Positions 23,201 through 33,104 of a stretch of 64,000 nucleotides of DNA are shown here, one piece after another. This DNA is from Mrakia gelida (lineage: Eukaryota; Basidiomycota; Tremellomycetes; Cystofilobasidiales; Mrakiaceae). Every line of letters begins with the position of its first letter. Within the stretch, counting starts at the first letter, position 1. Where the stretch lies: the NCBI GenBank assembly GCA_024345305.1, contig BRON01000003.1, positions 1,674,001 through 1,738,000 of the forward strand, read 5' to 3'. The notes beneath the pieces were generated by a model, which saw nothing but the letters and a program-made list of their open reading frames with translations, was not told where the DNA came from and ran no database searches. The position numbers were made by a program, and so were the translations under genes.

Positions 23201-24677
23201 GTTCAAAAGAGCTAACCTGAGTGAGAGCCTCGCTCAGAGTTCCGAAGTTCAGGACGTTGATTCCGGCGAGGTAGCTGTTTCCAACCTGGTTCACGGCGCT
23301 CGCGTAAGTTCCGCTGGAAGGAAGAAGGGAAGAAAAGAGTCAGCGCCGAGTCGGGGGAGGACGAAAGGGAACGAGAACGACGAGAGAGAATGGTCAACGA
23401 ACCCAAGATGTCCGTAGAAGGTCTGCAATCCAAGGTTGGGAGCGTTCGCGGGGATGGCAGTGGCAGCGACCGACGCGACCGAGCTGTAAAACGAGAGAGA
23501 AACGGTCAGTCGAACGAAAGGGAGAAGAGCACGAAGAGAACGCCTTATTTTTCGACCTCACACAGCAGAGACCGACGCAACGCTGGCGATCGACGAGGCC
23601 TGAAGTTTGGAGTACCTAATCGAACGATAAAGAGAGGGAGGAAGTCAGCGAGTATTCTTTGAACGTGACCATTCGAAAAACGACGACGCGAGTCCCAAAA
23701 CTCGAAGCTCACGAAGACAGAGAGGCGCTGGCAACGCTAGCGACAGTGATGGCTGAGAGAGAGGCGGCAGATGCTTGGGCGACGGAACTGAAGAAGAAGG
23801 GAAGATGAGAACGAAGGGCGGACGAGAAAGAAAGGAGGGGAGGGATTCTGATCAGCTCAGCGTCCAAGATCGGCACGAGCAACAGTGGAATCGTGCTCAC
23901 GTCTGGGAGACCGAGCTGACAGAGTTGACGGAGTTGACGGAGGCGACAGAACTGGATAAAGAACGCGAGAAAAGAAGGAGACGATCAGCGAAAGAAACTC
24001 GAAACTCGCGACAAGAGGAAGAACCAGATGGCGAACTCACGCCTGGGAAGCAGTGCTGAGGGGATCAACGAAGTGAAGAGGGTCGAGGTCAGTTGCGGAG
24101 ACTCGAGGAGGTCGAAAGGGAAGAAGCGAAACGACGAGGAAGGGAAGAAATCTGCTCACGTGCGGGCCGAAGCGACCGAGGCAGTACTTTGAGTCGACTG
24201 GACACTCTGAACACTACGAAAAGCGAAGACAGAGATGAGAAGTGATCAGCTCGAGTGTTTGGGTGAAGAAAAATTACCGGGAGAGGAAGGACGGGAGAGG
24301 AGAGGAGGGAGAGATCGGACGAACGACTTGGTGCTCGCGACGGACTGAGTCGACTGGGCAGAAAGCGAGGAAGAAGCATCTTGCTCGGTCGTTCCAGGAG
24401 CACAGGTGATGACGAAGGGGATCGGGATACAGAACCTGTTGATGGGGAGGGTAGGGAGAGGAGAAGGCACGAGAAGGAGAAGGAGAGACGAGGTCAGTCG
24501 ATGCGCGAAGACGCGGACGAGATGGGGAAGCTTGTTTTCCGAAGGGAAGGGATTTCGTTCGACTTACCTCTTGAAGAAACCTCCTTCAACCGACTTAGCG
24601 GTAGGCTGGGGGTCGATGGAAGCCGCCTGAGCGACTACCACGAGAGAGAGAGCGGGGACGAGGAGAGGGATTCGCAT
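14216..24677 (-). CDS. Giant secreted multi-WSC-domain protein
   Basis: A signal peptide begins the protein: MRIPLLVPALSLVVVAQA. A Cys-containing segment (FCIPIPFVITCAPGTTEQD) follows. Next comes a long Ser/Ala/Val/Gln-rich region encoded by many short exons (about 20480-24400), with two copies of a Cys-bearing module (CTDQLNGCNLGATLSFGLVY). The C-terminal half holds about eleven WSC domains, each split by introns. They include alternating types with TPTVCAQYCTAAGFAISATE and TPSICAAYCTNAGFAISGTE, followed by CGNSFSNGASLSL and a terminal Cys-Gly motif. WSC domains are proposed carbohydrate-binding modules of fungal wall sensors and secreted enzymes. The last exon ends WTLPGQKRRRRLLPMLNRRH-stop, with no membrane segment or GPI signal, so a wall-associated or secreted adhesin-like role is inferred. 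The single-gene model spans about 10.5 kb; a split into two genes is possible. Confidence 0.8.
15480..19960 (-). repeat. Tandem ~1.15-kb WSC repeat array (exons plus introns)
   Basis: Each unit carries one alpha-type and one beta-type WSC domain and a Gly-Ser-Thr linker (GGSTGGSTGG). Units start near 15480, 16628, 17778 and 18933, a spacing of about 1148-1155. The copies match closely not only in exons but also in introns; for example, the blocks around 16100-16400, 17250-17550 and 18400-18700 are nearly letter-for-letter the same. The last unit (19500-19960) is more diverged. This indicates recent tandem duplication or gene conversion. Confidence 0.9.
20480..24400 (-). repeat. Ser/Ala-rich degenerate repeat region inside the WSC gene
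   Basis: Many short exons encode variants of an AS-(Q/V)-AS-VA-(S/A)T-like motif, for example QASQLSISLALNAQAVESLA and AVQSAASVL. Two larger copies of a module occupy about 22000-22450 and 22955-23460. Each reads LQTYYGHLG or LQTFYGHLG, then YLAGINxLNFGTLSEALTQ, then CTDQL(N/T)GCNLGATLSFG. The composition suggests an O-glycosylated stalk; this is inference. Confidence 0.75.
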
Positions 24678-26051
24678 GGTAGGACGTTGGGAGGGTTGAG
24701 GGAGTGTGGGAGGAGGAGAGAGAGCGGAGGGTGAGAGATAACGGAGGTCCAAGGAGGGGGAAGGGAGGAGGGGAAAAGGGTTGTTGGGGGGGGGAGTGGT
24801 GGTTGTAGAGATGAGCGTTCAGTCGATGAGGCTCGGGGTGGGTGTCTTCGATTTGGCTGTCGAAGAGGGAGGGAGGGTTGGGTGGTGGTTGGTGGAAGGA
24901 AGGAAGGACTGAGCGAGAGGGGGCTCTTAGATCTTTTCAAGCTAGCTTGGGGGTCGGTCTAGACTGAGGTTGGGGGTCTGATCAAGATCTAGAGCCGGAT
25001 CAAGCATAGTGAACACCTGGAAGTTTCAGCTGGATGTGGTCGAGAGCTGAGCTCGCTCGAAAAGAGGTTTGAGCTGATCCCAATTTTCGGTTTGGAACGC
25101 CCCCTCTCTTTCAGCCCTGGCTTGATTAATGAGCTCCCTCCCTCCGTTCCTAACCCTTTTTGATCATGAACTCAAGAGTTACCGCGAGACAGGTCGTCCA
25201 CCTCTCGAAGAAGAAGTGCAAAGTCTACATCTCTATCTGCTCGACGACGACGACTCTCTTCTTTTTCCCTGTCTTGAACTCAACCCTCGGACGGTCGAGC
25301 TCGCTCTCTCGGTCCTTTCATTTCGAACGGCAGTTCTTCACAGGTAGGTTGATTCCAAGAACCTGTTTTCTATAACGAAATCGGCCGTCAAGCGAGACAA
25401 AGGAAGGCGCTGCTGCTTTCGTCCCAAAGGCCGACCGCTGTCGGCTGCTTTCATTTCGATCTCCCTTCGACGCGATCGCCTCTTTCAAACCTGTTTCGCG
25501 AAGGGCCTGGATCTTTCCTTTTTCCTCAGCGCTTCTTTGGTGTCTGCTTTCCCTGTTTGTGAAGAGGGGGCAGAGGTCCATCCGAGACCTGGTGGAAAGA
25601 AGGTAACAAGAAAGGAACAAAGGAAGAGAAGCAGCGAAGGTCGGATGGAACGACTCGGTTCGATCTGGGGGCTCTCGAACGCAGCTCGAAGCAAGCCGAC
25701 GAGCTCTCCCAGAAGCATCATAGGGATCTGCAAGAATCTATAGTACGAGACGAGCCCCCGAATCTGACAGGTTTCGATACGGATCGGAAAACGCGGAAGC
25801 GAGCAAGCAAAGATGAAAGAAGTCGAGGACGAGCGAGCGAACCTCCGACCTCTCGATCCGTTCGTTTCCCTTCTCGTTCTTGCCTTCGTTCTCACTCCGA
25901 GTTGATTTGAGGGAAGCCGATGCATGCATATGAAACTTCCCTCGAGATGAGCCAAGCTCTAATACTAGTCAAGAGCAAACGAATCGAACTCCTCCTCTTC
26001 TCTCTCTCGCGATCGTTCAACAAGCGCGTCGACTCGAGTCCTGGCCGTCGC
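24678..26051. promoter_or_regulatory. Upstream region of the WSC gene
   Basis: This 1.37-kb stretch lies between the WSC start and the hydrolase stop, both on the minus strand. Near the ATG there is a long G/A-rich block with a run of eight or more G. Further upstream lies a small cluster of AGATCT/GATCAAG-like words (24930-25010). Plus-strand open frames here show no recognisable family. Confidence 0.45.
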
Positions 26052-28051
26052 TCAGAGTCCCTTCGACGTCAAGAAATCCGTGATCGCCTTGTAGGCGATG
26101 GGAGCGGTTTCGTCTGTCAACCAAGGAGAGTATTTTCAGATCAGAAAGGACCAATTCGTTCGAGAAACGAGTCGAGCACGAAGTCGAAAATCAACTCACG
26201 AAAGTTGATTCCATGACCCGTCTTGGGCACGATGAAGGTCTCCAAGTCCTCCAGAGGGACTCCAGGGTAGAACCCAGCCGTAAGGTCTAGTTGAGTCTTG
26301 TTGGGTCCGAGAGAGGTGACGTAGCAGTCTCCGGAGCCTTCGAGAAAAGAAGAAATGAAGTCGCGTCGCACGTCCATCAGTCAAGACGTCGGAGCTTCGC
26401 GACGAGACGAGGGAGTTGAAGGATCTTACAGAAGGGAGCGTCGTTTTCACCAGTGACGCTGAGGAGAGGAGCCGTGTAGTTGGGTCGCTGGAGACTGAAG
26501 ACCCACTGAAGGCTTTCTGTGAATCGAAGGAGACAAGGGTCAGATGAGTCGAGCTCAAGTGAAGCTCGAGGTGAGGAGGAATCGAAGAGGACTCAACGCA
26601 TGTGACCCTGGGTGAAGATCGCCTTGATCTCTGTGAAGAGCTCGAGAGCCTTCTTGGTGTAGGAAGGGAAGTGGAAAAAAACGACCTGGTCGGCGATGGA
26701 GCTGAAAAGGCGAGGAAAGACGAACGGGGTCAGCGCGTGTTTTGTTTTCGTTTCGGTTCGCTGAAATGCGAGCAGAGACCGAGAAAGAGAGACGGGAACT
26801 CACTTGCTCGTACAGAAGTAGTCGTTAGCGAAAGACTTCCAAGTCTTGGGCTTGACGTAGGAGGCGAGAGATGTTTGGAAAGCTGAGTCGAAACGAACGA
26901 AACTAAAGATCAGTCGCGTCGTCGACCGACTCGCCCATTCGTTCAACACGACTGACTCACCAGCGATTCCCAGAGGCCCCAAAGTGAAGTTGAGAGTGAA
27001 CCCAGTCAAGACAGTCGCGTCGAAAGCAGTAGGATTTGTGGCAGCCGTCCCGACAAGGAGAGCGGATCCGTACGCTGAGGACAACGAAGTCGTCGAAACG
27101 AAATCAAAGTCAGCGACGGGCTCAACTTGAGAGCGAGTCGAAGCTTTGAAACTCACAGTGTCCAACACCGACAACCTTATCCCACTTCCCAACTCCCAAA
27201 GTGCCATCTCGAGCCTTTTTCGAGATAGCAACGGCTTGAGCTCCGTCGAAGGCGATTTGACAGATCTCAGTCCCGTCGGGTCTGTCACTTTTTCCGACGC
27301 AGAGTCGGTCGTAAGAGAGGGTGGCTGATGCGTTTGGAGGTGGAAGAAAGGTGAAGAGTCAGAGAGAGGGATTGAAAAGCTCGAGGGGAGAAGACGAGAA
27401 GAGAAACTGTGTCGAAGAAGGTCGACTCACCGTAACCTTCAGCAGCGGCAGCTTTGGCGAACGATAGTCCTCTTTTAAGAGGGACGTTCCAGTACTCGTG
27501 ATCCGCTATGAGACCGTGTACGGCTAGGAGGAGGGAAGGCTTGAGAGGAACGTAGAGGGGGTAGCAGTATTCGAGGAAGAGAGTGTCTGTTCGATGGGGA
27601 AAAGGACGAACAGTCGACGCGTCGAGCTCAAATCTCTCGTTCATCGGACCTCACAACCTCTCGAGACTACACGCGTGAAAGAGACTGGGCACTCACAAGT
27701 CTCGTTGACAGAAACGAAGGAAAGATCGCCAGCAACAGACGATTTCCTCGCCGTGAGCGAATCGACGTTGGCTTGGATCAAAGCCTGATGCGAACGAACA
27801 ACAAACAAAGTCAGCAAACGCATCTCTGTTCCCCTCTCCATCGCTTCCATTGGAAGACTCACCTGCTGACTATCCACCTTCGGAAAGAACCTCAAATCGA
27901 GGTTGGCCGCCTCAGCGTAGATGGGAGCGAAGAAAGTCCGACAGTGGACTCCATTTTCGACGGTCGTCGTGTCGTGACGAGGGAGAAGGGAGGCAGCGGC
28001 GGGAGAGAGGAGATGAAGGAGGAAGGGGAGGAGGAGGGAAGTGAAGAGCAT
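26052..28051 (-). CDS. Secreted alpha/beta hydrolase
   Basis: MLFTSLLLPFLLHLLSPAAA is a signal peptide followed by SLLPRHDTTT. Exons show PSLLLAVHGLIADHEYWNVP (oxyanion-hole HG motif), SYDRLCVGKSDRPDG, then VVGVGHSAYGSALLVGTAA with the nucleophile Ser in a GHS context. The candidate acid Asp lies in VTGENDAPF and the catalytic His in IVPKTGHGINF. It ends AITDFLTSKGL-stop. The order Ser-Asp-His and the strand-turn contexts fit the fold. A lipase or esterase activity on an extracellular substrate is likely, but the substrate is unknown. About eight introns interrupt it, and the GHS motif itself spans an exon junction. Sequons such as NFT and NYT fit secretion. Confidence 0.82.
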
Positions 28052-29196
28052 CCTGTAGGAAGGAGAGCAAGAGTGTTGGGGAATTGAGGGTTGGAGAGAG
28101 TGGTGGTTGGGAGAGCAAAGAAAGTAGGCAGAGCGAGGCTTTATGGATGACTTCTTTGGCAGCGAAATCGGAGTGACAGACGTCAAAAGCTGATCAAGCT
28201 AAGCGAAGATGTCCCCATGCCGTCCCAGGTGTTTGAACAGAAAAGGAAAAGGGAAGGGATCGCGGCCCGTCGAGCTGAACAGCCTGGCGTTCGCTTAACA
28301 AGACGCGTCAAAACGTCGGAAGGAGTGGAGTTTGAGCGTGGAGAGGACGAGAATGACGAGGGGAGAAAGCTGAGGTGTTCTGCCATCTTCTCTTCAGATA
28401 TCGTGACCTGCTGTTCTCGAGGAGGAAGAGGAAAAGCAGATGGAAGAGGTCGAGACGTCGAGTCGAGGGCTGAACACTTCGCTCGAGCCGAGGAGGAAGG
28501 AGACTTCCTCCTTCTTCATTTCCCGGATCTTCAACTCGGGCATGGAGGCAAAAGATAGACGTTTGCCTTCGATTCATCTCCGTCTGCTCTACTTCGGGGT
28601 CTGAAGAGGAGAAGAGGAAAGAAGGGAGAACGGCCATGCGAACGCGAACGCGCGCTGAGCGAAGCATCGAGGGCCTCTACTCCGTCCGTCCGGTCCTCTT
28701 GGCTGGCAAGCCTCAAATTAGAGAGCAGCTGGAAGCCAGCTTGGTTCTTGAGGGCTCGATGAAGCTCCAGCTTGCGCACGCTCTTCGACGAGAGCGAGCT
28801 CGACGGACTGATTCCCACCCACACTCGTCTTCCTCTCTTCTCGAGGTGCTGAGCAGTACTCACCGATGCTCTTTACTGCTCAGACCATCCTTTCCCGCAT
28901 CCCACAGCGAGACCAGACGTGTCCATCATATCTCCCTTCTGCTGCTCCTCGCGAAGACGCGTCGTCCTCCGTGGCCGACTCAACGCCTCTTGATCCCTCC
29001 TCCTTCCGAACACGGCTCGCTTCCCGAAGAGAACGGAGGCCAGAGAAAACCCCGAGAGATAGAGGTTGAGTCGAACGAGTTGTCGAAGAGAGAGATGATG
29101 GTTCTTCGAAGGGGGGAAGGCGAGGAGGTAAGGGAGGAGGGGTCGTTTCGTTGTTCGTTCATGTCGTTGCGTTGGTTTGGATCTTGAGCTCGAAGA
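28052..29196. promoter_or_regulatory. Upstream region of the hydrolase gene
   Basis: This 1.15-kb stretch lies between the hydrolase start and the stop of the small basic protein gene. Open frames of 110-180 codons exist on both strands but lack recognisable domains or consistent splice sites. GACGCGTC occurs near 28301 and 28957. Nothing else could be supported. Confidence 0.4.
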
Positions 29197-29606
29197 TTAC
29201 TTCTCGGCCTTCTGTGGATATCAAGAAAAGTCGACGATTGAAGAGGTCAGCTCTAGCCCCGAAACTCCAGCGACGCAGAGCTAGAACGAGGGAAGGAATG
29301 GGGACGAACAGCTCTCAAAGTCTTCCTCTTCTTAGCTCCTCCTTCCGCTTGAGCTGGAGCTTGTCGAGGAGGAGGAGCAGCTTTGACGGAGCTAGCTTGG
29401 TTGGAGACCGATTTGGAGAGTGAAGAAGCGGCTTTCTGAGCCTTGGACCTGGAGGGAAGCAAAGCGAAAGAAGGAAGGGAGCTCGTGTGAGCTCGAGGTC
29501 AACGAGCTTGAGGTTCTGCCGTCCCTCTTCCCTCAAGCGCAGATCGACGGAAGCAAAAAGACTCGGTCACTCACGGCCTCTTCATGAGCTTGGCAGATTT
29601 TCCCAT
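29197..29606 (-). CDS. Small basic protein of unknown function
   Basis: Three exons give a protein of about 60 residues: MGKSAKLMKRP, then a Ser/Ala/Lys/Gln-rich middle (SKAQKAASSLSKSVSNQ), then AKKRKTLRAKAEK-stop. Splice junctions keep the frame: AGGCC|GTCCAAG and AGAGCT|AAGGCC with CTCCAG and CCACAG acceptors. The charge pattern and the KKRK cluster suggest a nuclear or nucleolar RNA-associated protein, but I do not recognise the family. It shares a short divergent promoter with the SET-Tad3 gene. Confidence 0.6.
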
Positions 29607-29762
29607 CTTGAATCTTCTGAGATCGATGCTGGTTGTTTGAGACGTCGAGCCAACGACTTGCTCAGATTTGAAGTCCCTCGACTTTTTCGACCTCCTCTCT
29701 TGCCCCTCCTCTCCTTGCCCCCAAACCGTCAACTCTCCTCCTTTTCTCTTGATAGACTTAGA
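29607..29762. promoter_or_regulatory. Short bidirectional promoter region
   Basis: Only 156 bases separate the start codons of the small basic protein (-) and the SET-Tad3 gene (+). The segment is pyrimidine-rich on the plus strand just before the SET start. Confidence 0.5.
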
Positions 29763-32700
29763 ATGGCCGACGACGATGCCTCCCCCTTCGACCCTCCCGT
29801 CCAGCTCAACCCTCTTCAACTAGTGATCCAAACGTTCCCTCCTCCTCTGGACCGAGGCGTGTACACCTCCCCTTCTCAATCGATTCAAGCTGGCACGCTC
29901 GTCGAGGAATCACCCGTCGTCGTATTCTCCAAGGAGGAATGGTTGCTCAACGGAAGGCATACGGTCCTACAGCATTACACGTTCGTCTGGGGCAAGACGG
30001 GCAAGATGGCTATCGCTTTGGGAATGGGTGAGCTTCCCTCTCTCGTTCTTTTTCACGAGCTCGACAGTCGGACGGCTCCTACGTTCGCTGGTTCGAGCTC
30101 GGTTTCTAGCTGGAACGAGCTCAGAGTTGCTCGAAGTGGTAGCTGGGGGATAGGAGGAGGTCTCTGGCAGGTCTGTGTGGAGTGATATGGTCCTGGGAGC
30201 TCAGTGGAAGGTGGGAGGAGGAACAAGGGTGCAGAGAAGGGGGCGGAGGTCAAGCAGACCGCGTCCGAGCTCTCGAGCCTTTCTCGTCCCTCTAGAGCTC
30301 TCGCAGGCACCCTCGGAGCTCGCAAAAGAGTCCTCTACGTCACCTCTTTGCAGCCCTCTAGCTTCTCTGCGATTTAGCCGAGCTGAATCGAGTCCCTCGA
30401 GCTGAAGTACTCGAAGAACGGAGCTGACTCGACTCTCCTTCCTTCCCTCCTTTCAGGTTCCCTCTTCAACCACTCTCCAACTCCCAACATCTCCTATCTT
30501 CGCTGCCTGGATACCTCGTCCATCCGATTCGTAGCTCTCGTGAGTTTCAGCTCGGAAAATCGCTTTCAGACTCAATTTCGAGCTCACCTTTCGCCCTCCC
30601 TTCGCGCTTCCGCTCCTCCAGAAAACCATCCCTCCCAACACGGAACTCTGCATCTCCTACGGCTCCGAAGACTCTCTCTGGTTCAACCCCATCTACCCAC
30701 CCGTCCTCTCGACCTCTACCTCCGCCTTCATCCCTCATCCTCCAGGCTCCAAGGCCTCTGCCTCCATCCTCTCCTCCTCCCTCGACTCCCAAGACGCCTT
30801 CGGCAGTCTCCTCAACATGGACGAGGAACTTCTTGCTCGGGACGTGTCGGATGAGCTGAGGGAGAGGAAGCTGGCTAGGAATGCGGATCCAGAAGGAGGG
30901 AGGCGAAGGAGGTCGAGGAGGAAGCTGAAGGAGCAGAAGATGCTGCTGGACGGAGGAACCGACGCGTCGTCGTCGAAGGCTTCAGAGGGAGAGCTGCCTC
31001 TTGATGATGAGGAGGACGAGGATGAGGTTGACGATGAGGTCGAGGAAGATCGGACATCTCGCTCGACTACAACGACGACGACCACAGTTTCCTCCTCTAC
31101 GGCCTCCTCTCCACCGCTCCCTCCCTCGACGACGTACGGCGAGCTCATCCCCGACCCTTTGGACCCTCTCGCTCAACCCATCGCCTCTACCTCAACTCTC
31201 GCAACTCTTCCACCATCTCACCCAGCAGCCGATTCCCTCATCAAAACCACCTCCACCTCCTCGTCTTCCTCCTCTCGAAGCGCCTCCTCCGCCTCCTCTT
31301 CCACCACCTCCTCCTTCCACATCCACCCCTCCTCCGACCCTTCCATAACCCTCCCCACCCTCCCTCCACCTTTATGCAAACCCTCCACCACCTCCGTCCT
31401 CTCCCACCCTATTGTCCTCCCTCCCAATCTCACCGATCCAGCAGCCTACCTCCCCTCGGAAGAGATCGACCAGCTCGTCGTCTGGCAGGACCTGCCGTTC
31501 AAGCTCATTCGTGCTGAGGGCGACGAGGCCGAGCAGAGGGAGCGGGAAGAAGTGGAAGATGGGTGGGAAACGTTCGAGATGTGGGCGGTGGATGTGGAGG
31601 GAGCAGGGAAGTTGACGAGGGATGTGTTGGATTTCGTGATGGATACGAACGAGGGAGGGTTGAAGGCGTTTGATGAGAAAACGAAGCATTTGAAGAGGGT
31701 TAGGAAGAGTGAGGCTGTTGCTAGGGGTGGGTCGGTTGGAGGTGAGTCTTGGTCTCGCTTCGCTTTCGAAAATCGATACGCGACGCGACTTGCTTCCCTC
31801 GTCGTCTCCTTCTCTCGTCCTCGCTTTCTCCTCGAGCCCAAACTGACTCCACACCATCTTCACGTTATCTACCATCGTTCGCTCGCAGACAAACCCATCA
31901 ACTCCATAGCCCTCTACCCTGTCACCTCCCTCTCGGAAACTACCCTCCTCTCGATGCTCGCTGCCCACTCCCCAGCTCTCGCCACCCTCCACCCGTACAA
32001 GCAGCTCGTCCCAGCCGTCCCAGGTCGGACGCCCGAACAATGCGTCAAGAAGGCTCAGCTTTGGCCGGTGGTGTTCGTGCCGTTCCGAGGGATCCAAGGT
32101 CAGAAGGGGTGGACCAAAGGAAGGCAGGCTTGGATGACCGAGGGAGTCAAGACGGTGATGAAGATTGCTTTGGAGGCTGGTGCGAGAGGAGAGGTGAGTC
32201 CTTCGAATCTATCTCGTGATGTTGGGGGAGGGAGGGAGAGAGAAGACCAGCGGAGAGAGGGAGATACGAGATAAATGGGACGCGTCGAGGAACTCGAAAC
32301 TCGAGAGCTGATCTTTCCTCCATCTTGGTCCTCTCGCCTCGCAGCTCCCCATAGGCGTCCACGTCTCCTCCCCTCCATCCTCCATCTTCCCCTCCGACGA
32401 CTCCATGATCCCTCCAACCCCCTTAATCCGCGCCTCAGCCCACGACACCCGTCTCTCCACTTCCCACCCCCTCCGCCACGCCGCCCTCAACTGCATCGCC
32501 TCCATCGCCAAACTTCGTACCCTCCCTCCCTTCTCCTCCCAAGTCCCAACCCGAAACGGAGCAGACTACCTCCTCACCTCCCTCACCCTCTTCACCACCC
32601 ACGAACCCTGCGTGATGTGCTCGATGGCCCTGCTGCACTCGAGGGTGAGAGAGGTGGTGTACGTGCTGCCGAGTCAGTGGGGTGGGTGTGGTGGGGCGGC

Positions 32701-32818
32701 AGGGGTACATGGGAACGCGGCGCTGAATCATAAGTATGAGGTTTATCAGTTCTTGGGGGAGTTGGAGGAGGAGGGGTGGAGGGAGGGGTTGAGGATCCCG
32801 GGGGAGGTGGCTGTTTAG
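29763..32818 (+). CDS. SET-domain protein fused to Tad3-like tRNA adenosine deaminase subunit
   Basis: The N-terminal half is a SET-type methyltransferase domain: [20 protein letters not shown], then [13 protein letters not shown] and [21 protein letters not shown] low-complexity linker follows (acidic [17 protein letters not shown], then Ser/Thr/Pro). The C-terminal half resembles Tad3/ADAT3, the non-catalytic partner of Tad2 that makes inosine at tRNA position 34. It shows [11 protein letters not shown], where catalytic Glu is replaced, as in Tad3 proteins. It continues [20 protein letters not shown] (zinc PCxxC) and [10 protein letters not shown] before the end. The long exon 30622-31742 spans the linker with no ATG between KMLLDGG and the start of the deaminase-like segment, which supports one fused product. 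Introns: 30028-30456 (unusually long, 429 nt), about 30541-30621, about 31743-31890 and about 32194-32340. Confidence 0.8.
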
Positions 32819-33104
32819 ACGCGTCGTTCGCTGTTTTTCCTTTCCTCTGCTTCGCACTTTCGTTTTCGCTCTTCCTACACTGCATGCGCTAGTTCTTTAC
32901 ACACCACTTGCATATCACTTCGTTTGTCCTTATATACTGGTTCACAGGAGTTCGAATCGTTTCGAAAGTCGCGTCGAGCGAGTTCGCACTTCCCTTCCCT
33001 TCACTCCGCCTTCCTGCCGTTCTTTCTCTCCCTCCCTCTCCCTCTCACCCAGCACCAAGTTCAAAACGTAACTCTCTCATAAATCAAACCCTCTTCCTCT
33101 CCTC

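Noticed and set aside
28531..29187. Overlapping open frames on both strands upstream of the hydrolase gene
   Set aside because: Mutually exclusive and without domain, start context or splice support.
29763..32818. Splitting SET and Tad3 into two neighbouring genes
   Set aside because: The linker exon has no stop, no ATG at the deaminase start and no room for a promoter; fusion is the simpler reading.
32930..32970. A tRNA-like T-arm word (GAGTTCGAATCG)
   Set aside because: No acceptor stem, D-arm or anticodon arm can be paired around it.
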